This document shows, piece after piece, positions 31,310-40,127 of a stretch of 64,000 nt of DNA. Source of the stretch: Bradyrhizobium sp. LTSP849 (GTDB lineage: Bacteria > Pseudomonadota > Alphaproteobacteria > Rhizobiales > Xanthobacteraceae). The stretch lies in the NCBI RefSeq assembly GCF_000938255.1, contig NZ_JYMR01000051.1:1-64000 (forward strand). The letters run 5' to 3'. A program made the translations under genes and the position numbers. Below the pieces are notes generated by a model. It did no database searches, had not been told where the DNA came from, and saw only the letters and a program-made list of their open reading frames with translations. Each line of letters begins with the position of its first letter. Position 1 is the first letter of the stretch.

Positions 31310-34300
31310 TCACCCCAGCCGTCCCGCCGCATGCGCGAGCAGGGTGTAGACTAGGCCCGTCTCCGAGGTCAGGTGGTTGCGCAGCTCCTGCGGGCCGCGG
31401 CCGTCGCGGGCGACTTCGTCGAGCAGGCGTTCGAACTCGGCGACGTAGCGATCGACCGTGCCCTTGAAGTTGCGGTCGGAGCGATATTTGCGGGCGACTT
31501 CGTCAAAAGCCTTCTGGCCGGCGGGCGTGTAGAGGCGCTTGGTGAAGGCCTTGTTCTCGCCGCGCTGGTAGCGATCCCACATCTCGGACGCAAGGTTGCG
31601 GTCCATCAGCCGGCCGATGTCGAGCGACAGCGACTCCAGCGGATTGGCACCCTGAGGGGCCTGCGGCTGCGGAGCGGGTGCAGCGCGGCCACGCGGGGCC
31701 TCACGTCCGGTCGGAGCACCCTGGTTGGCGTCCGTGCGGTTCAACAGGTCGGACAGCCAGCCGTCGCGGCCCTGGTCGTTGCCGGCCGGCGCGACCGGCG
31801 GCGCTTCGGTGCGGCGCGAAGCCGGCATGCCGAGGTCCGGCGGCGGCAGCGTGGAGGCGCTGCCGGTGTCGCGCATGCGCGTTTCGGTCCCGCGGCCGCC
31901 GACGGCTGCCAGCGCAGGCTCTTCCTGGCGCTGCACGGTGGCGCGGCCCGTCGTGGTGACGTCGAGGCCGCGGCCATGCTGGGCCACGATGCGGTTGAGC
32001 TCGGCGAGCGCCTCGATCTGGTCGACGATCACCTTGCGCATCTGCGCAGTGCTCTCGGCGGCCTCCTGCGGCATCTCGAGCACGCCGCGGCGCAGCTCGT
32101 TGCGGGTGGCTTCGAGCTCGTTGTGCATCTCGAACGCCATCTGCTTCATGCTGGAGACCAGGTTGCCGAACTTCTCGGCCGACTGCTTGAACATCGCATC
32201 CGCCTCGTCGGTGGTCTGGCGGTAGATGTCGTGCATGGAGTCGATGGTCTGGCGATGCTCCTCTTCGGACGCCGACCGCACCGCCTCGAACTGACGGGTG
32301 ATCGCGGCCGAGCCTGCGCCGGCGGTCTCTGCGACCACGCGGGCGATGTCGCGGGCACGCTCTTCGGCGGCGGCCAGCGATTCATCGAGCAGACCGGTGA
32401 AGCGCGACAGCCGCTGGTCGAGATCGGTCGTGCGCAGGTCGATGGTGGTGACGAGCGATTCCAGCGCCTGCTTGCGTTCGGCGAGCGAAGCGGTGGTGTT
32501 CTTGTTGCTCTGCTCCACGACCTGGGCGGCATCGACAAGCGCCTTGCCGTGCGCGTCGAACTGGGTCGACAGTTCGCCGAGATCCAGCAGCGCCCGCGTG
32601 GTCTTCGTATTGAAGACGTTGAGCTGGTCTTCGAGGTTCTGCGTCGCTGCCCCATTGCGCGAAGTGACGTCGTTCATCGCCGAGACGAAGTCGGCGACAC
32701 GCGTCACCAGCGCCCGCTCCAGCGAGTTGAGGTTGTCGTGCGCACCGGTCAGCACCTCCTGGAGGAGGATGTTGCCTTCGCGCAGCCGCTCGAACAGGGC
32801 CACCGTGTCGGTGCGCAGGATCTTGCTGGTCTCCTGCATCTCGGTGACGGCCGCAATCGAGACCTGGCGCGACTGATCGATCGCCGCGCGCGAGGACTGC
32901 TCGAGGTCCTTGAGCGACTTGTTGACCGCACCGGTCGCCATTTCGCTCGCCGAGTTGATGGTTCGCGCCACCTCGGAGCCGTTGCCCATCATCGTTTGCG
33001 AGAAGGCGTGGCCGCGCGTTTCGATCGACTTCAGCGCGTCGGAGGTGACGCGGTCGATGTCGAGCGTGAGCTGGCTGGTCTTTGAGCCGATCGCGTCCAC
33101 AAGCGAGCCGCGCTTGGCGTCGATCATGTTGGCGAGACGGTCGGCCTGCTGCTGCACATAGGTGACGATCTCGTCGGTCTTGCCGGTCATGGCCTGGCCG
33201 AAGCTGCTGCTGGCCGAGAGCACCGAGCGCTCGACGTCCGCCGAGCTCGACTTGACCCGCGAGCTCGCCTCGTTGGAGGCATTGATCAGCGCATTCTGGG
33301 CGTTGAGCGCGCTGGTCTGGATGTCGTTGGTCGCGTTGGTCGTGGCGGTGCTCAGCACGCGCTCGATCTCGGTCGAGATCGTGCGGATCTGGCTTGCGGC
33401 GTCGGCCGACGTCGAGGTCAGCGACGTCTGCGCCTCACGCGCGCTGTTCAGAATCGTCGAGGCGGTGTCGGCGCCGACCGAGGTCAGCGTGCGCTCGATG
33501 TCCGTGGTGAGCGACTTGAGCTGGCTCGCAGCGTCCGTCGATGCGGAGATCAGCGTGCCCTGGGCCTCGCGCACGCCGCTGGTGAGCGCCTCGATGGTGG
33601 CGCCGCCGGCGGTCGCCAGCGCGCGCTGCATCTCGGCCGCCAGCGAACGGACCTGGCCGGTTTGTTCTGCGGAGACGGCAAGAAGGGTGCTCTGGGCGTC
33701 GCGGGCGCTGGTCGTGATCGTCTCGGCGGTCGACTGGCCGACCTGCGAGAGCGAGCGGTGAACTTCGGCCGCGAGCGACTTGACCTGGCTCGCCGCATCC
33801 GAGGATGCCGTGACCAGGGTGTTCTGGGCCTCGCGGGCGCCGGTCGTGATGGTCTCGGCCGTCGCGGTGCCCGCCATCGAGAGCGAGCGCTGCACGTCGG
33901 ACGAAAGCGCCTTGATCTGGTTGGCGGTCTCGCTCGAGGCCGCGATCAGCGTACCCTGCGCATCGCGGGCGCCGGCGGTGATCGCCTCGGCCGTGGTGGA
34001 GCCGGCCAGCGACAGCGAGCGCTGCACGTCGGCGGTGAGGGTCTTGACGTGGTTGGCCGCGTCCGAAGAGGCGGTGACGAGCGTGGTCTGCACCTCGCGG
34101 GCGCCGGCCAGGATCGATGCCGCGGTGGCCGAGCCTGCCGCCGACAGCGTGCGTTCGACGTCGGCCGCGAGCCCCTTGATCTGGTTGGACGCGTCGCCCG
34201 AGGCCGAGACCAGGGTCGACTGCGCCTCGCGGGCGCTGGTCAGGATCGAGTTCGCAGCACCAGTGCCGACCGCGGTCAGCGCACGCTCGACCTCGGCGGA

Positions 34301-37009
34301 GGTCATCTTGAGCTGGGCGTTGACGTCGGAGGAGACCGTCATCAGCGACTGCTGGGCGGTGCGCGCACCGGTCTGGATCGTCTCGCTGGTGTTGACGACG
34401 AGGTTGGTGAGCGAGCGCTCGGCGTCCTCGACATGCGAGCGGATCGCGGTCGAGATCATCTCGGCGCGGGACATCATGTCCTCGCTGGCCTGGCGTCCGC
34501 TGCTCTCGATGCGGCCGGCGACGGCCTCGACGCGCGAGCCGAGCAGGTCCTCGAACTGGGCCACGCGCACATCGATGTCGCTGGCGACGGAACCGACCTT
34601 GGTCTCGATGGCGTGGTGGATATCCTGGAAGCGCGCCGTGACCGTGTCGGTCAAATGCATGCTGCGGCCGTCGATGACTTCGGTGACGCCGGTGATGCGG
34701 CGGTCGACAGCCTCGATTGCCTGCGCGGTGCCGTCCGTGAGCGTCGCCGTCAGGAGGGTGAGGCGCGTGTCGATCGACTGCACCGCCTGCGAGGCGCCAT
34801 TGGTCAGCGCGGTGTTCAGGTAGGTGAGGCGGGAGTCGATGGACTCAAGTGCCTGCGATGCGCCGCCCGTTAGCGTCGTCGTGAGGTGGGTCAGCCGCGT
34901 GTCGATCGTCTGGATCGTCTGCGATGCGCCGTCAGTGAGCGTCGACGTGAGGTGGGTGAGGCGCGAGTCGATGGACTCGAGCGCCTCGGACGCGCCGCCA
35001 GTGAGCGTCGTCGTGAGGTGCGTCAACCGTGTATCGATCGACTGGATCGCCTGCGTGGCACCGTCGGTCAGCGACGTGGCGAGCGTGTTGAGACGCCCGT
35101 CGATGGTCTCGGTGACGGACTTCGCGCGGGTATCGAACGACTGTTCGAGCGCGGTGACGCGGCCGCCGAGTTGCTCGTCGAAGGTCTTGATGTGGCCTTC
35201 GATCGTACCATCGAGGCTGGAGATCTTGCCGTTCAGCGAAGAGTCGAGGTTGGTGACACGTTCGCCGATCGTGGTCTCGAACTGTACCAGCCGTTGGTCG
35301 AGCACAGCCGTGATCGCGCCGCCGTTGGAGGTGAAGCGGGTGTCGAAATTGTCGACATAGGTCTTCAGCGTCTCGTGGATGTCGTGCGTGCGCTGGCCCA
35401 TGCGCTCGACGATCTCACCGCCGAAGGTCTTCACGGTGCGGTCGAACTCGGAGATGTGGCGCGTGATCAGCGCACCCAGCGTGCCGGAATCGCGGGCGAA
35501 CTTCTCGACCAGCTCGGAGCCCTGGTTCTTCACCAGCTCGTCGAACGCGCTCATCTGGAGCGAGAGCGAGTCGTGCGCGGTCTCGGTCTGGCTGACGACC
35601 TTGGCGACCAGCGTGTTGACGGTGGCGTCGAGCGCTTCGCTCGCCTTGTCGCCGGAGGTCATGATGTGGCCGGCGAGCCGGTTGCCGGCGTCGTCGATCT
35701 TGGCGGAGAGGTCGTTGGAGCGCAGCTCGAGTTCGAGCAGCAGCGAGTCGGACGAATTCTTCAGGCTGTCGTGCACCTGCTCGGTGCGCTCGGAGATGCC
35801 GTCGACGATCGCGGCGGAACGCTGCTCGAACTCGCCGGTGATGCGGTCGATACGCTCGTTCAGCATCTCGTGGACGCGGTCGGCGAGGTCGACGAACTCG
35901 TCGTGGACGTGGCCGGTCTTGAAGTTGAGGCTGGTGGTCAGCCGCTCGCTGGCGTCGAGCACCGCGCGCGTGGTCTCGGCGCTGGCCTCCTCGAGGCGAT
36001 CGAGCAGGTCGCCGCCGCGCTCGCCGAGCGCCAGGATCATGTTGTCGCCGGCATTGCTCAGTGCGCCCGTGATGTGGGCGCCGCGCTCTTCCAGCGCGCC
36101 GGTGATGGACTTGGCGACCTCGTCGACGCGCGAGGCGATCGCATCCGAGATCAGCGCGATGTCGTGGCGCAAATCGATCTGCACGCCGGAAATGGCGCTG
36201 CGGACCTGCTCGGCCTGGCCGACCAGATTGTCGCGCTGATGCGCGATGTCCTGGAGCAGGGCGCGGATGCGCACTTCGTTGTCGGAATAGGCGCGTTCGA
36301 GCGCCGCAACCTCGTTGGCGACCAGCGTCTCGAGCTCGCCGGCGCGCGCAATCGCGCGCTCGATGCCGTCGCCCATCGCCGCGACCTCGCGGCGAATCGC
36401 CTGACCAACGGTGACCATGGAATCGGAGGCCGAGCCTTCCGGCTCGGAGAAGCGGATCGCGACCTGGGCCATCGCCTGCGCGACCGAGCTCATTTGCTGG
36501 CCGCGCCAGACGAGGCTCGCCAGGAAGTAGAACAGCATGATCGGCGCGAAGAACATCGTGGCGAGGCCGGCGATCGCCAGCACACCGCCGCTCTCGCCCA
36601 TGGCGGCCCGAATCGAGGGCAGGAAGCTGACCGTCAGCGCGGCGCAGGCGGCCAGCCAGATCACGGTGAAGATTGTTGCGCCCATATAGATGCTGCGGGC
36701 AGGGCGGCCCGTCTGCAACGATTGGAGGAGTTGGCCGATGGTCTCGCGGTCGTCATTGGCGGCGCGGCGCGAGGAGCGCGGTTCCTCGATCTGATGGAAC
36801 ACGTTGCGTTCGTTGGCGGCGGCGCGCGGCTCGAAGACCGGCTCGTCGAACACGGGGGGCATCGGCGGCGCCATCGAAGGCGCCGTTTCGTTCCGCGCCG
36901 AGGCGCTGCGGCTGGTATCCGCGGCCGTGTCGCTGATGTTCAGGGCTTCCTGGATCGCAGAAAGCGCAACTTCTGTGGGGTCTTTGACCTTTTTCGGAGT
37001 GTTTGCCAT
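31310..37009 (-). CDS. Giant membrane-anchored coiled-coil protein, probable growth-pole-ring (GPR/RgsE) protein
   Basis: This protein has 1,899 residues. The cytoplasmic N-terminus (~1-105) is Pro/Ala-rich. Two membrane helices follow at ~107-130 (IFTVIWLAACAALTVSFLP) and ~140-168. Then come over 1,500 residues of apolipoprotein-like helix. Residues ~640-765 hold about six 22-residue repeats (ESIDSRLTHLTSTLTDGAS type). Residues ~877-1264 hold nine 44-residue repeats (TSAREAQSTLVSASGD type), i.e. four 11-mers each. The last ~110 residues are a compact conserved domain (MWDRYQRGENKAFTKRLYTP). Size, two N-terminal TMs and 11-mer helix match Agrobacterium GPR and Sinorhizobium RgsE, scaffolds of polar growth. 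The match is from memory, not a search. Confidence 0.82.
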   Translation of the reverse strand: MANTPKKVKDPTEVALSAIQEALNISDTAADTSRSASARNETAPSMAPPMPPVFDEPVFEPRAAANERNVFHQIEEPRSSRRAANDDRETIGQLLQSLQTGRPARSIYMGATIFTVIWLAACAALTVSFLPSIRAAMGESGGVLAIAGLATMFFAPIMLFYFLASLVWRGQQMSSVAQAMAQVAIRFSEPEGSASDSMVTVGQAIRREVAAMGDGIERAIARAGELETLVANEVAALERAYSDNEVRIRALLQDIAHQRDNLVGQAEQVRSAISGVQIDLRHDIALISDAIASRVDEVAKSITGALEERGAHITGALSNAGDNMILALGERGGDLLDRLEEASAETTRAVLDASERLTTSLNFKTGHVHDEFVDLADRVHEMLNERIDRITGEFEQRSAAIVDGISERTEQVHDSLKNSSDSLLLELELRSNDLSAKIDDAGNRLAGHIMTSGDKASEALDATVNTLVAKVVSQTETAHDSLSLQMSAFDELVKNQGSELVEKFARDSGTLGALITRHISEFDRTVKTFGGEIVERMGQRTHDIHETLKTYVDNFDTRFTSNGGAITAVLDQRLVQFETTIGERVTNLDSSLNGKISSLDGTIEGHIKTFDEQLGGRVTALEQSFDTRAKSVTETIDGRLNTLATSLTDGATQAIQSIDTRLTHLTTTLTGGASEALESIDSRLTHLTSTLTDGASQTIQTIDTRLTHLTTTLTGGASQALESIDSRLTYLNTALTNGASQAVQSIDTRLTLLTATLTDGTAQAIEAVDRRITGVTEVIDGRSMHLTDTVTARFQDIHHAIETKVGSVASDIDVRVAQFEDLLGSRVEAVAGRIESSGRQASEDMMSRAEMISTAIRSHVEDAERSLTNLVVNTSETIQTGARTAQQSLMTVSSDVNAQLKMTSAEVERALTAVGTGAANSILTSAREAQSTLVSASGDASNQIKGLAADVERTLSAAGSATAASILAGAREVQTTLVTASSDAANHVKTLTADVQRSLSLAGSTTAEAITAGARDAQGTLIAASSETANQIKALSSDVQRSLSMAGTATAETITTGAREAQNTLVTASSDAASQVKSLAAEVHRSLSQVGQSTAETITTSARDAQSTLLAVSAEQTGQVRSLAAEMQRALATAGGATIEALTSGVREAQGTLISASTDAASQLKSLTTDIERTLTSVGADTASTILNSAREAQTSLTSTSADAASQIRTISTEIERVLSTATTNATNDIQTSALNAQNALINASNEASSRVKSSSADVERSVLSASSSFGQAMTGKTDEIVTYVQQQADRLANMIDAKRGSLVDAIGSKTSQLTLDIDRVTSDALKSIETRGHAFSQTMMGNGSEVARTINSASEMATGAVNKSLKDLEQSSRAAIDQSRQVSIAAVTEMQETSKILRTDTVALFERLREGNILLQEVLTGAHDNLNSLERALVTRVADFVSAMNDVTSRNGAATQNLEDQLNVFNTKTTRALLDLGELSTQFDAHGKALVDAAQVVEQSNKNTTASLAERKQALESLVTTIDLRTTDLDQRLSRFTGLLDESLAAAEERARDIARVVAETAGAGSAAITRQFEAVRSASEEEHRQTIDSMHDIYRQTTDEADAMFKQSAEKFGNLVSSMKQMAFEMHNELEATRNELRRGVLEMPQEAAESTAQMRKVIVDQIEALAELNRIVAQHGRGLDVTTTGRATVQRQEEPALAAVGGRGTETRMRDTGSASTLPPPDLGMPASRRTEAPPVAPAGNDQGRDGWLSDLLNRTDANQGAPTGREAPRGRAAPAPQPQAPQGANPLESLSLDIGRLMDRNLASEMWDRYQRGENKAFTKRLYTPAGQKAFDEVARKYRSDRNFKGTVDRYVAEFERLLDEVARDGRGPQELRNHLTSETGLVYTLLAHAAGRLG

Positions 37010-37188
37010 GTTCAGTCCGAGCCCTCGTTACTTGTACGCGTCCCCCCGCGAGCCCCGCGCGCTACGCAAGCCCACAGTCCGGATCATGCCGCTTTCGCGG
37101 GGTCTCCGAGCCGTCCCCACCCGGACGGCTTGTCCGCCAATTTCTGCAACATCCTATTGGCAGAGCGTCGCGAATGAAATGGCTGCGA

Positions 37189-37213
37189 TTAATACAATCT
37201 TAATCATCGTTAA
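37189..37213. promoter_or_regulatory. CtrA-like binding site upstream of the GPR-like gene
   Basis: TTAA-N7-TTAA (37189-37203) is an exact match to the alphaproteobacterial CtrA full site. A third TTAA follows after six bases. It lies 180 bases upstream of the GPR-like start codon and could control either divergent gene. Confidence 0.5.
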
Positions 37214-37329
37214 CAGGAACGCGCCGTAACGCCTTAGCCCTCAATGAAATTCTCCACCGAACTTGGCCGATTGCGGCAACTTTTCGTCAATAAACCGGCA
37301 GAATTACGTAAAACGGCCGGAACACTTCG

Positions 37330-37337
37330 TTAACCAT
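37330..37337 (+). promoter_or_regulatory. CtrA-like half site upstream of the HPt gene
   Basis: TTAACCAT is the CtrA half-site form. It lies 71 bases before the HPt ATG. Confidence 0.4.
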
Positions 37338-37407
37338 TTCCATGCTTGGGTGAGGCGAAAGTTCACCGCCGGACCGGCGGAACATCCGCGATGCCGGGGC
37401 CCGCGCC

Positions 37408-37782
37408 ATGACGCCTGAACTGCAACGGATGGACTGGATGCCTTCGCCCCCGCTTGCGCCCATCGACAGCCCGCTCGATTTCGACCACCTCTCGCGCATG
37501 ACGCTCGGTGACGCTGAGCTGGAACAGGAAGTGCTTGCCATGTTCGCCGAGCAGGCGGTGCGTCTGCTCGCGACGATGGCGGCGCTGCCGACCGAGACCA
37601 GTGCACTCGCGCACAAGCTGAAGGGCTCGGCGCGCGGGATCGGCGCCTTCGCGGTGGCGGACGCCGCCGCCAGCCTGGAGACCGCGATCCGGACCGGCCA
37701 CAACCGGCCCCATGCCTTCGCCGCGCTGAAAGAGGCGGTCGCCGAGGTCCGTGCTGCGATTGCCGCGATCCTGAAGCATTAG
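37408..37782 (+). CDS. Stand-alone HPt (histidine phosphotransfer) protein
   Basis: This 124-residue helical protein has the HPt motif LAHKLKGSARGIGAFAVADA with the phospho-accepting His at 69. There is no catalytic domain, so it relays phosphate between a hybrid kinase and a response regulator. The first 25 residues are Pro-rich. No kinase or regulator is adjacent; the ETR1-like hybrid kinase 20 kb away has a terminal receiver and could use such a partner, but that is speculation. Confidence 0.87.
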   Translation: MTPELQRMDWMPSPPLAPIDSPLDFDHLSRMTLGDAELEQEVLAMFAEQAVRLLATMAALPTETSALAHKLKGSARGIGAFAVADAAASLETAIRTGHNRPHAFAALKEAVAEVRAAIAAILKH

Positions 37783-37815
37783 GCTGCCCCTACCGGTGCC
37801 GGCGCCCTGCGCACT

Positions 37816-37876
37816 AGTCTTTTGTTTTGACGCGTTTTCTTCCCGCGAACCGGTATCCACTTCGCATCAAAACCCT
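37816..37876. repeat. Intergenic repeat, rhizobial 'TTTGTTTTGACGCG' family
   Basis: TTTTGTTTTGACGCGTTTTC followed by ACCGGTATCCACTTCGCATC and AAAACCCT is a recurrent intergenic element in Bradyrhizobiaceae, recalled from experience. Only one copy is seen in this window. Confidence 0.55.
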
Positions 37877-37955
37877 ATGGCGCCGGCCTGATCGACCCGT
37901 TATAGGACAGCTCGGACCCTCCTTTTTCCCCAAGATCGCGGCAGCACGAGCACAC

Positions 37956-38276
37956 ATGGCCAAAATTCACTTTGTCGATCACAAGGGCGAAACCCGTACG
38001 GTGGACGTCGAGAACGGCGCCACCGTGATGGAAGCCGCCATTCGCAACAGCATTCCCGGCATCGAAGCCGAATGCGGCGGCGCCTGCGCCTGCGCGACCT
38101 GCCATGTCTATGTCGACGAAGCCTGGCGCGAGAAGGTCGGCAGCCCGACGCCGATGGAAGAGGACATGCTCGACTTCGGCTTCGACGTGCGTCCGAACTC
38201 GCGCCTGTCCTGCCAGATCAAGGTGAGCGACGAGCTCGACGGGCTCGTGGTGGCGACGCCGGAACGCCAAGCCTAA
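37956..38276 (+). CDS. 2Fe-2S ferredoxin (adrenodoxin/FdxB type)
   Basis: This 106-residue protein has cluster ligands Cys40, Cys46, Cys49 and Cys86 (ECGGACACATC and RLSCQI), the C-x5-C-x2-C spacing of adrenodoxin-type ferredoxins, plus an extra Cys44. It is a soluble one-electron carrier for cytochromes P450, Rieske oxygenases or Fe-S assembly. A ferredoxin-NADP reductase gene lies 700 bases downstream and is a natural partner. The start at 37956 gives the family N-terminus (MAKIHFVDHKGE); the longer frame from 37827 reads through a repeat. Confidence 0.92.
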   Translation: MAKIHFVDHKGETRTVDVENGATVMEAAIRNSIPGIEAECGGACACATCHVYVDEAWREKVGSPTPMEEDMLDFGFDVRPNSRLSCQIKVSDELDGLVVATPERQA

Positions 38277-38294
38277 GCACGCCTCTTTAAGAGT

Positions 38295-38339
38295 GCATGA
38301 TCTTTCCGGAAAATCGCTACACACTTTTCCGGATCATGC
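38295..38339. repeat. Palindromic repeat, family C copy 1
   Basis: GCATGATCTTTCCGGAAAA on the left, TTTTCCGGATCATGC on the right. Copy 2 lies at 48281. It sits directly at the stop codon of the thioesterase gene and may act as its terminator. Confidence 0.8.
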
Positions 38340-38340
38340 A

Positions 38341-38808
38341 TTATGCGGCTGGCGGCGCGACCGCGATGCCGCGCTTGTGCCAGGGTCTCAATTTCTCGAT
38401 CACCTCTGCGGTGAGCGGCGCAGGCCGCCGCGTCACCTCGTCGAGCATGACGCCGACGGACGTCGCCGACGCGATGCACTTGCCTTCCGAAAACACCACC
38501 TGCTCGAAGGTCACCGAAGTCCGCCCCAGTTTCACGACACCGAGGCCGAGCTCGATCGTGCCCGGCCAGCGCAGCTCGGCGCGGAAATGCATGTCGAGCC
38601 GCACCATGATCCAGGCGAGCCCCGGCGGCGTCAGCCCGTACTCCGGGCTCTTCATCAGCGTGACGCGGCCGGTCTCGAAATAGGTGGCGTAGACCGCGTT
38701 GTTGACGTGCTGGTTGGGGTCGAGATCGCCGAAGCGGACGTTGTCGCTGAGGCGAAAGGGAAAGTCCTCCAGGCGCGGCGTCGTATCGAGGCGGCTTGGT
38801 GCGTTCAC
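38341..38808 (-). CDS. Acyl-CoA thioesterase (hotdog fold, 4HBT/FadM type)
   Basis: A 155-residue hotdog protein with NVRFGDLDPNQHVNNAVYAT, in which Asp is the expected catalytic residue, and TYFETGRVTLM. It hydrolyses acyl-CoA thioesters; chain specificity is unknown. It lies convergent to the ferredoxin gene and divergent from the reductase gene. Confidence 0.9.
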   Translation of the reverse strand: MNAPSRLDTTPRLEDFPFRLSDNVRFGDLDPNQHVNNAVYATYFETGRVTLMKSPEYGLTPPGLAWIMVRLDMHFRAELRWPGTIELGLGVVKLGRTSVTFEQVVFSEGKCIASATSVGVMLDEVTRRPAPLTAEVIEKLRPWHKRGIAVAPPAA

Positions 38809-38990
38809 CGGTTGATCTCCGTCATATCCATCCTCGTTACATCCCAGTTATTTTGACCCGGCAAGTGGGCGCGGCTGCGGGGCGCTCCCGCTTTTATGCC
38901 TTCCCTGATCCATCCCCGTTGGCTAGACAGGCAGGGTCACCTCTGCCCGCCGGGCGCCGTCCAACCGATAACGACCGATAAAGAGACGAC

Positions 38991-40019
38991 ATGAGCGACG
39001 TGATCAAAACCGATGTGCTGATTATTGGCGCCGGCCCCTGCGGTCTGTTCGCCGCCTTCGAGCTTGGCCTTCTCGACATGAAGACGCATTTCATCGACAT
39101 CCTCGACAAGGTCGGTGGCCAGTGCGCCGAGCTCTATCCGGAAAAACCGATCTACGACATTCCCGGCATTCCGCAGGTCTCAGGCCAGGGCCTCACCGAG
39201 GCGCTGATGGAGCAGATCAAGCCGTTCCATCCGACCTTCCATCTCGGCGAGATGGTGGAGACGCTCGAGAAGATCGGCGATCCCCTGTTTCGCTGCACCA
39301 CCGACGCCGGCAAGGTGTTCGAGTGCAAGGTCGTGGTGATCGCGGCCGGCGGCGGCTCGTTCCAGCCCAAGCGCCCGCCGGTGCCGGGCATCGAGGCCTA
39401 TGAAGGCAGTTCGGTGCACTACGCCGTGCGCAAGATGGAAAATTTCCGCGACAAGCACGTGCTGGTCGTCGGCGGCGGTGATTCCGCGCTCGACTGGACG
39501 CTCAATCTGCATCCGCTCGCCAAGCGCATCACGCTCTTGCATCGGCGTGACGATTTTCGCGCGGCCCCCCACAGCGTCGAGCAGATGCGCGCGCTCGTGG
39601 CGGCCGGCAAGATGGATCTCCGGCTCGGCCAGGTCACGGCGCTCTCCGGCACTGAGGGCAAGCTCACCGGCGCGACCGTCAAGGGCAACGACAACGTCAT
39701 CACCGAGGTCGCCTGCGACACCATGCTGCCGTTCTTCGGACTGACCATGAAGCTCGGTCCGGTCGCGAATTGGGGCATTGCGCTCGAGAATAATCTGGTG
39801 CCGGTCGAGACGTCCGCGTTCGAGACCAACGTGCCCGGCATCTTCGCGATCGGCGACATCAACACCTATCCCGGCAAGATCAAGCTGATCCTGTGCGGCT
39901 TCCACGAGGGCGCGCTGATGTCGCAAAAAGCCCACCGCTACGTCTATCCCGAGAAGCGGCTCGTGTTCCAGTACACGACTTCGTCCTCCAGCCTGCAAAA
40001 AAAGCTCGGTGTCAACTGA
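38991..40019 (+). CDS. Ferredoxin-NADP+ reductase, thioredoxin-reductase-like type
   Basis: This 342-residue flavoprotein has the FAD motif VLIIGAGPCGLFAAFELGLL, the NADPH motif VLVVGGGDSALDW and the C-terminal FAD motif FAIGDINTYPGK. It lacks the CxxC redox pair of thioredoxin reductase, which defines the ferredoxin-NADP reductases found in Rhodopseudomonas and Bacillus. It moves electrons between NADPH and ferredoxin, probably the nearby 2Fe-2S ferredoxin. The ATG at 38991 follows AAAGAGACGAC. Confidence 0.93.
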   Translation: MSDVIKTDVLIIGAGPCGLFAAFELGLLDMKTHFIDILDKVGGQCAELYPEKPIYDIPGIPQVSGQGLTEALMEQIKPFHPTFHLGEMVETLEKIGDPLFRCTTDAGKVFECKVVVIAAGGGSFQPKRPPVPGIEAYEGSSVHYAVRKMENFRDKHVLVVGGGDSALDWTLNLHPLAKRITLLHRRDDFRAAPHSVEQMRALVAAGKMDLRLGQVTALSGTEGKLTGATVKGNDNVITEVACDTMLPFFGLTMKLGPVANWGIALENNLVPVETSAFETNVPGIFAIGDINTYPGKIKLILCGFHEGALMSQKAHRYVYPEKRLVFQYTTSSSSLQKKLGVN

Positions 40020-40127
40020 CCGCGGCGGGAGCGGGAAGGCCGCGCCCCATGTTTCTGGTGCTGGAATCGTTCGCGAAATCGCCGTAGTCTGCGGCCATTC
40101 CGGTCGTGGCTTAGCAAGGTGATCATA

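Larger units (their letters stand above)
37010..37407. other. Divergent regulatory region, no gene
   Basis: This 398-base interval separates the coiled-coil gene and the HPt gene. It is richer in A+T than its surroundings, carries several TTAA elements and no convincing coding frame. Confidence 0.7.

Noticed and set aside
33220..35095. Possible CRISPR or satellite array
   Set aside because: The regular 66- and 132-bp periodicity is coding (22- and 44-residue protein repeats) with diverged units and no spacer structure.
31373..37177. Long plus-strand frames opposite the coiled-coil gene (570, 403 and 763 codons)
   Set aside because: They mirror the repetitive minus-strand gene and have no recognisable domain; the minus frame has membrane helices, heptad/11-mer pattern and a terminator.
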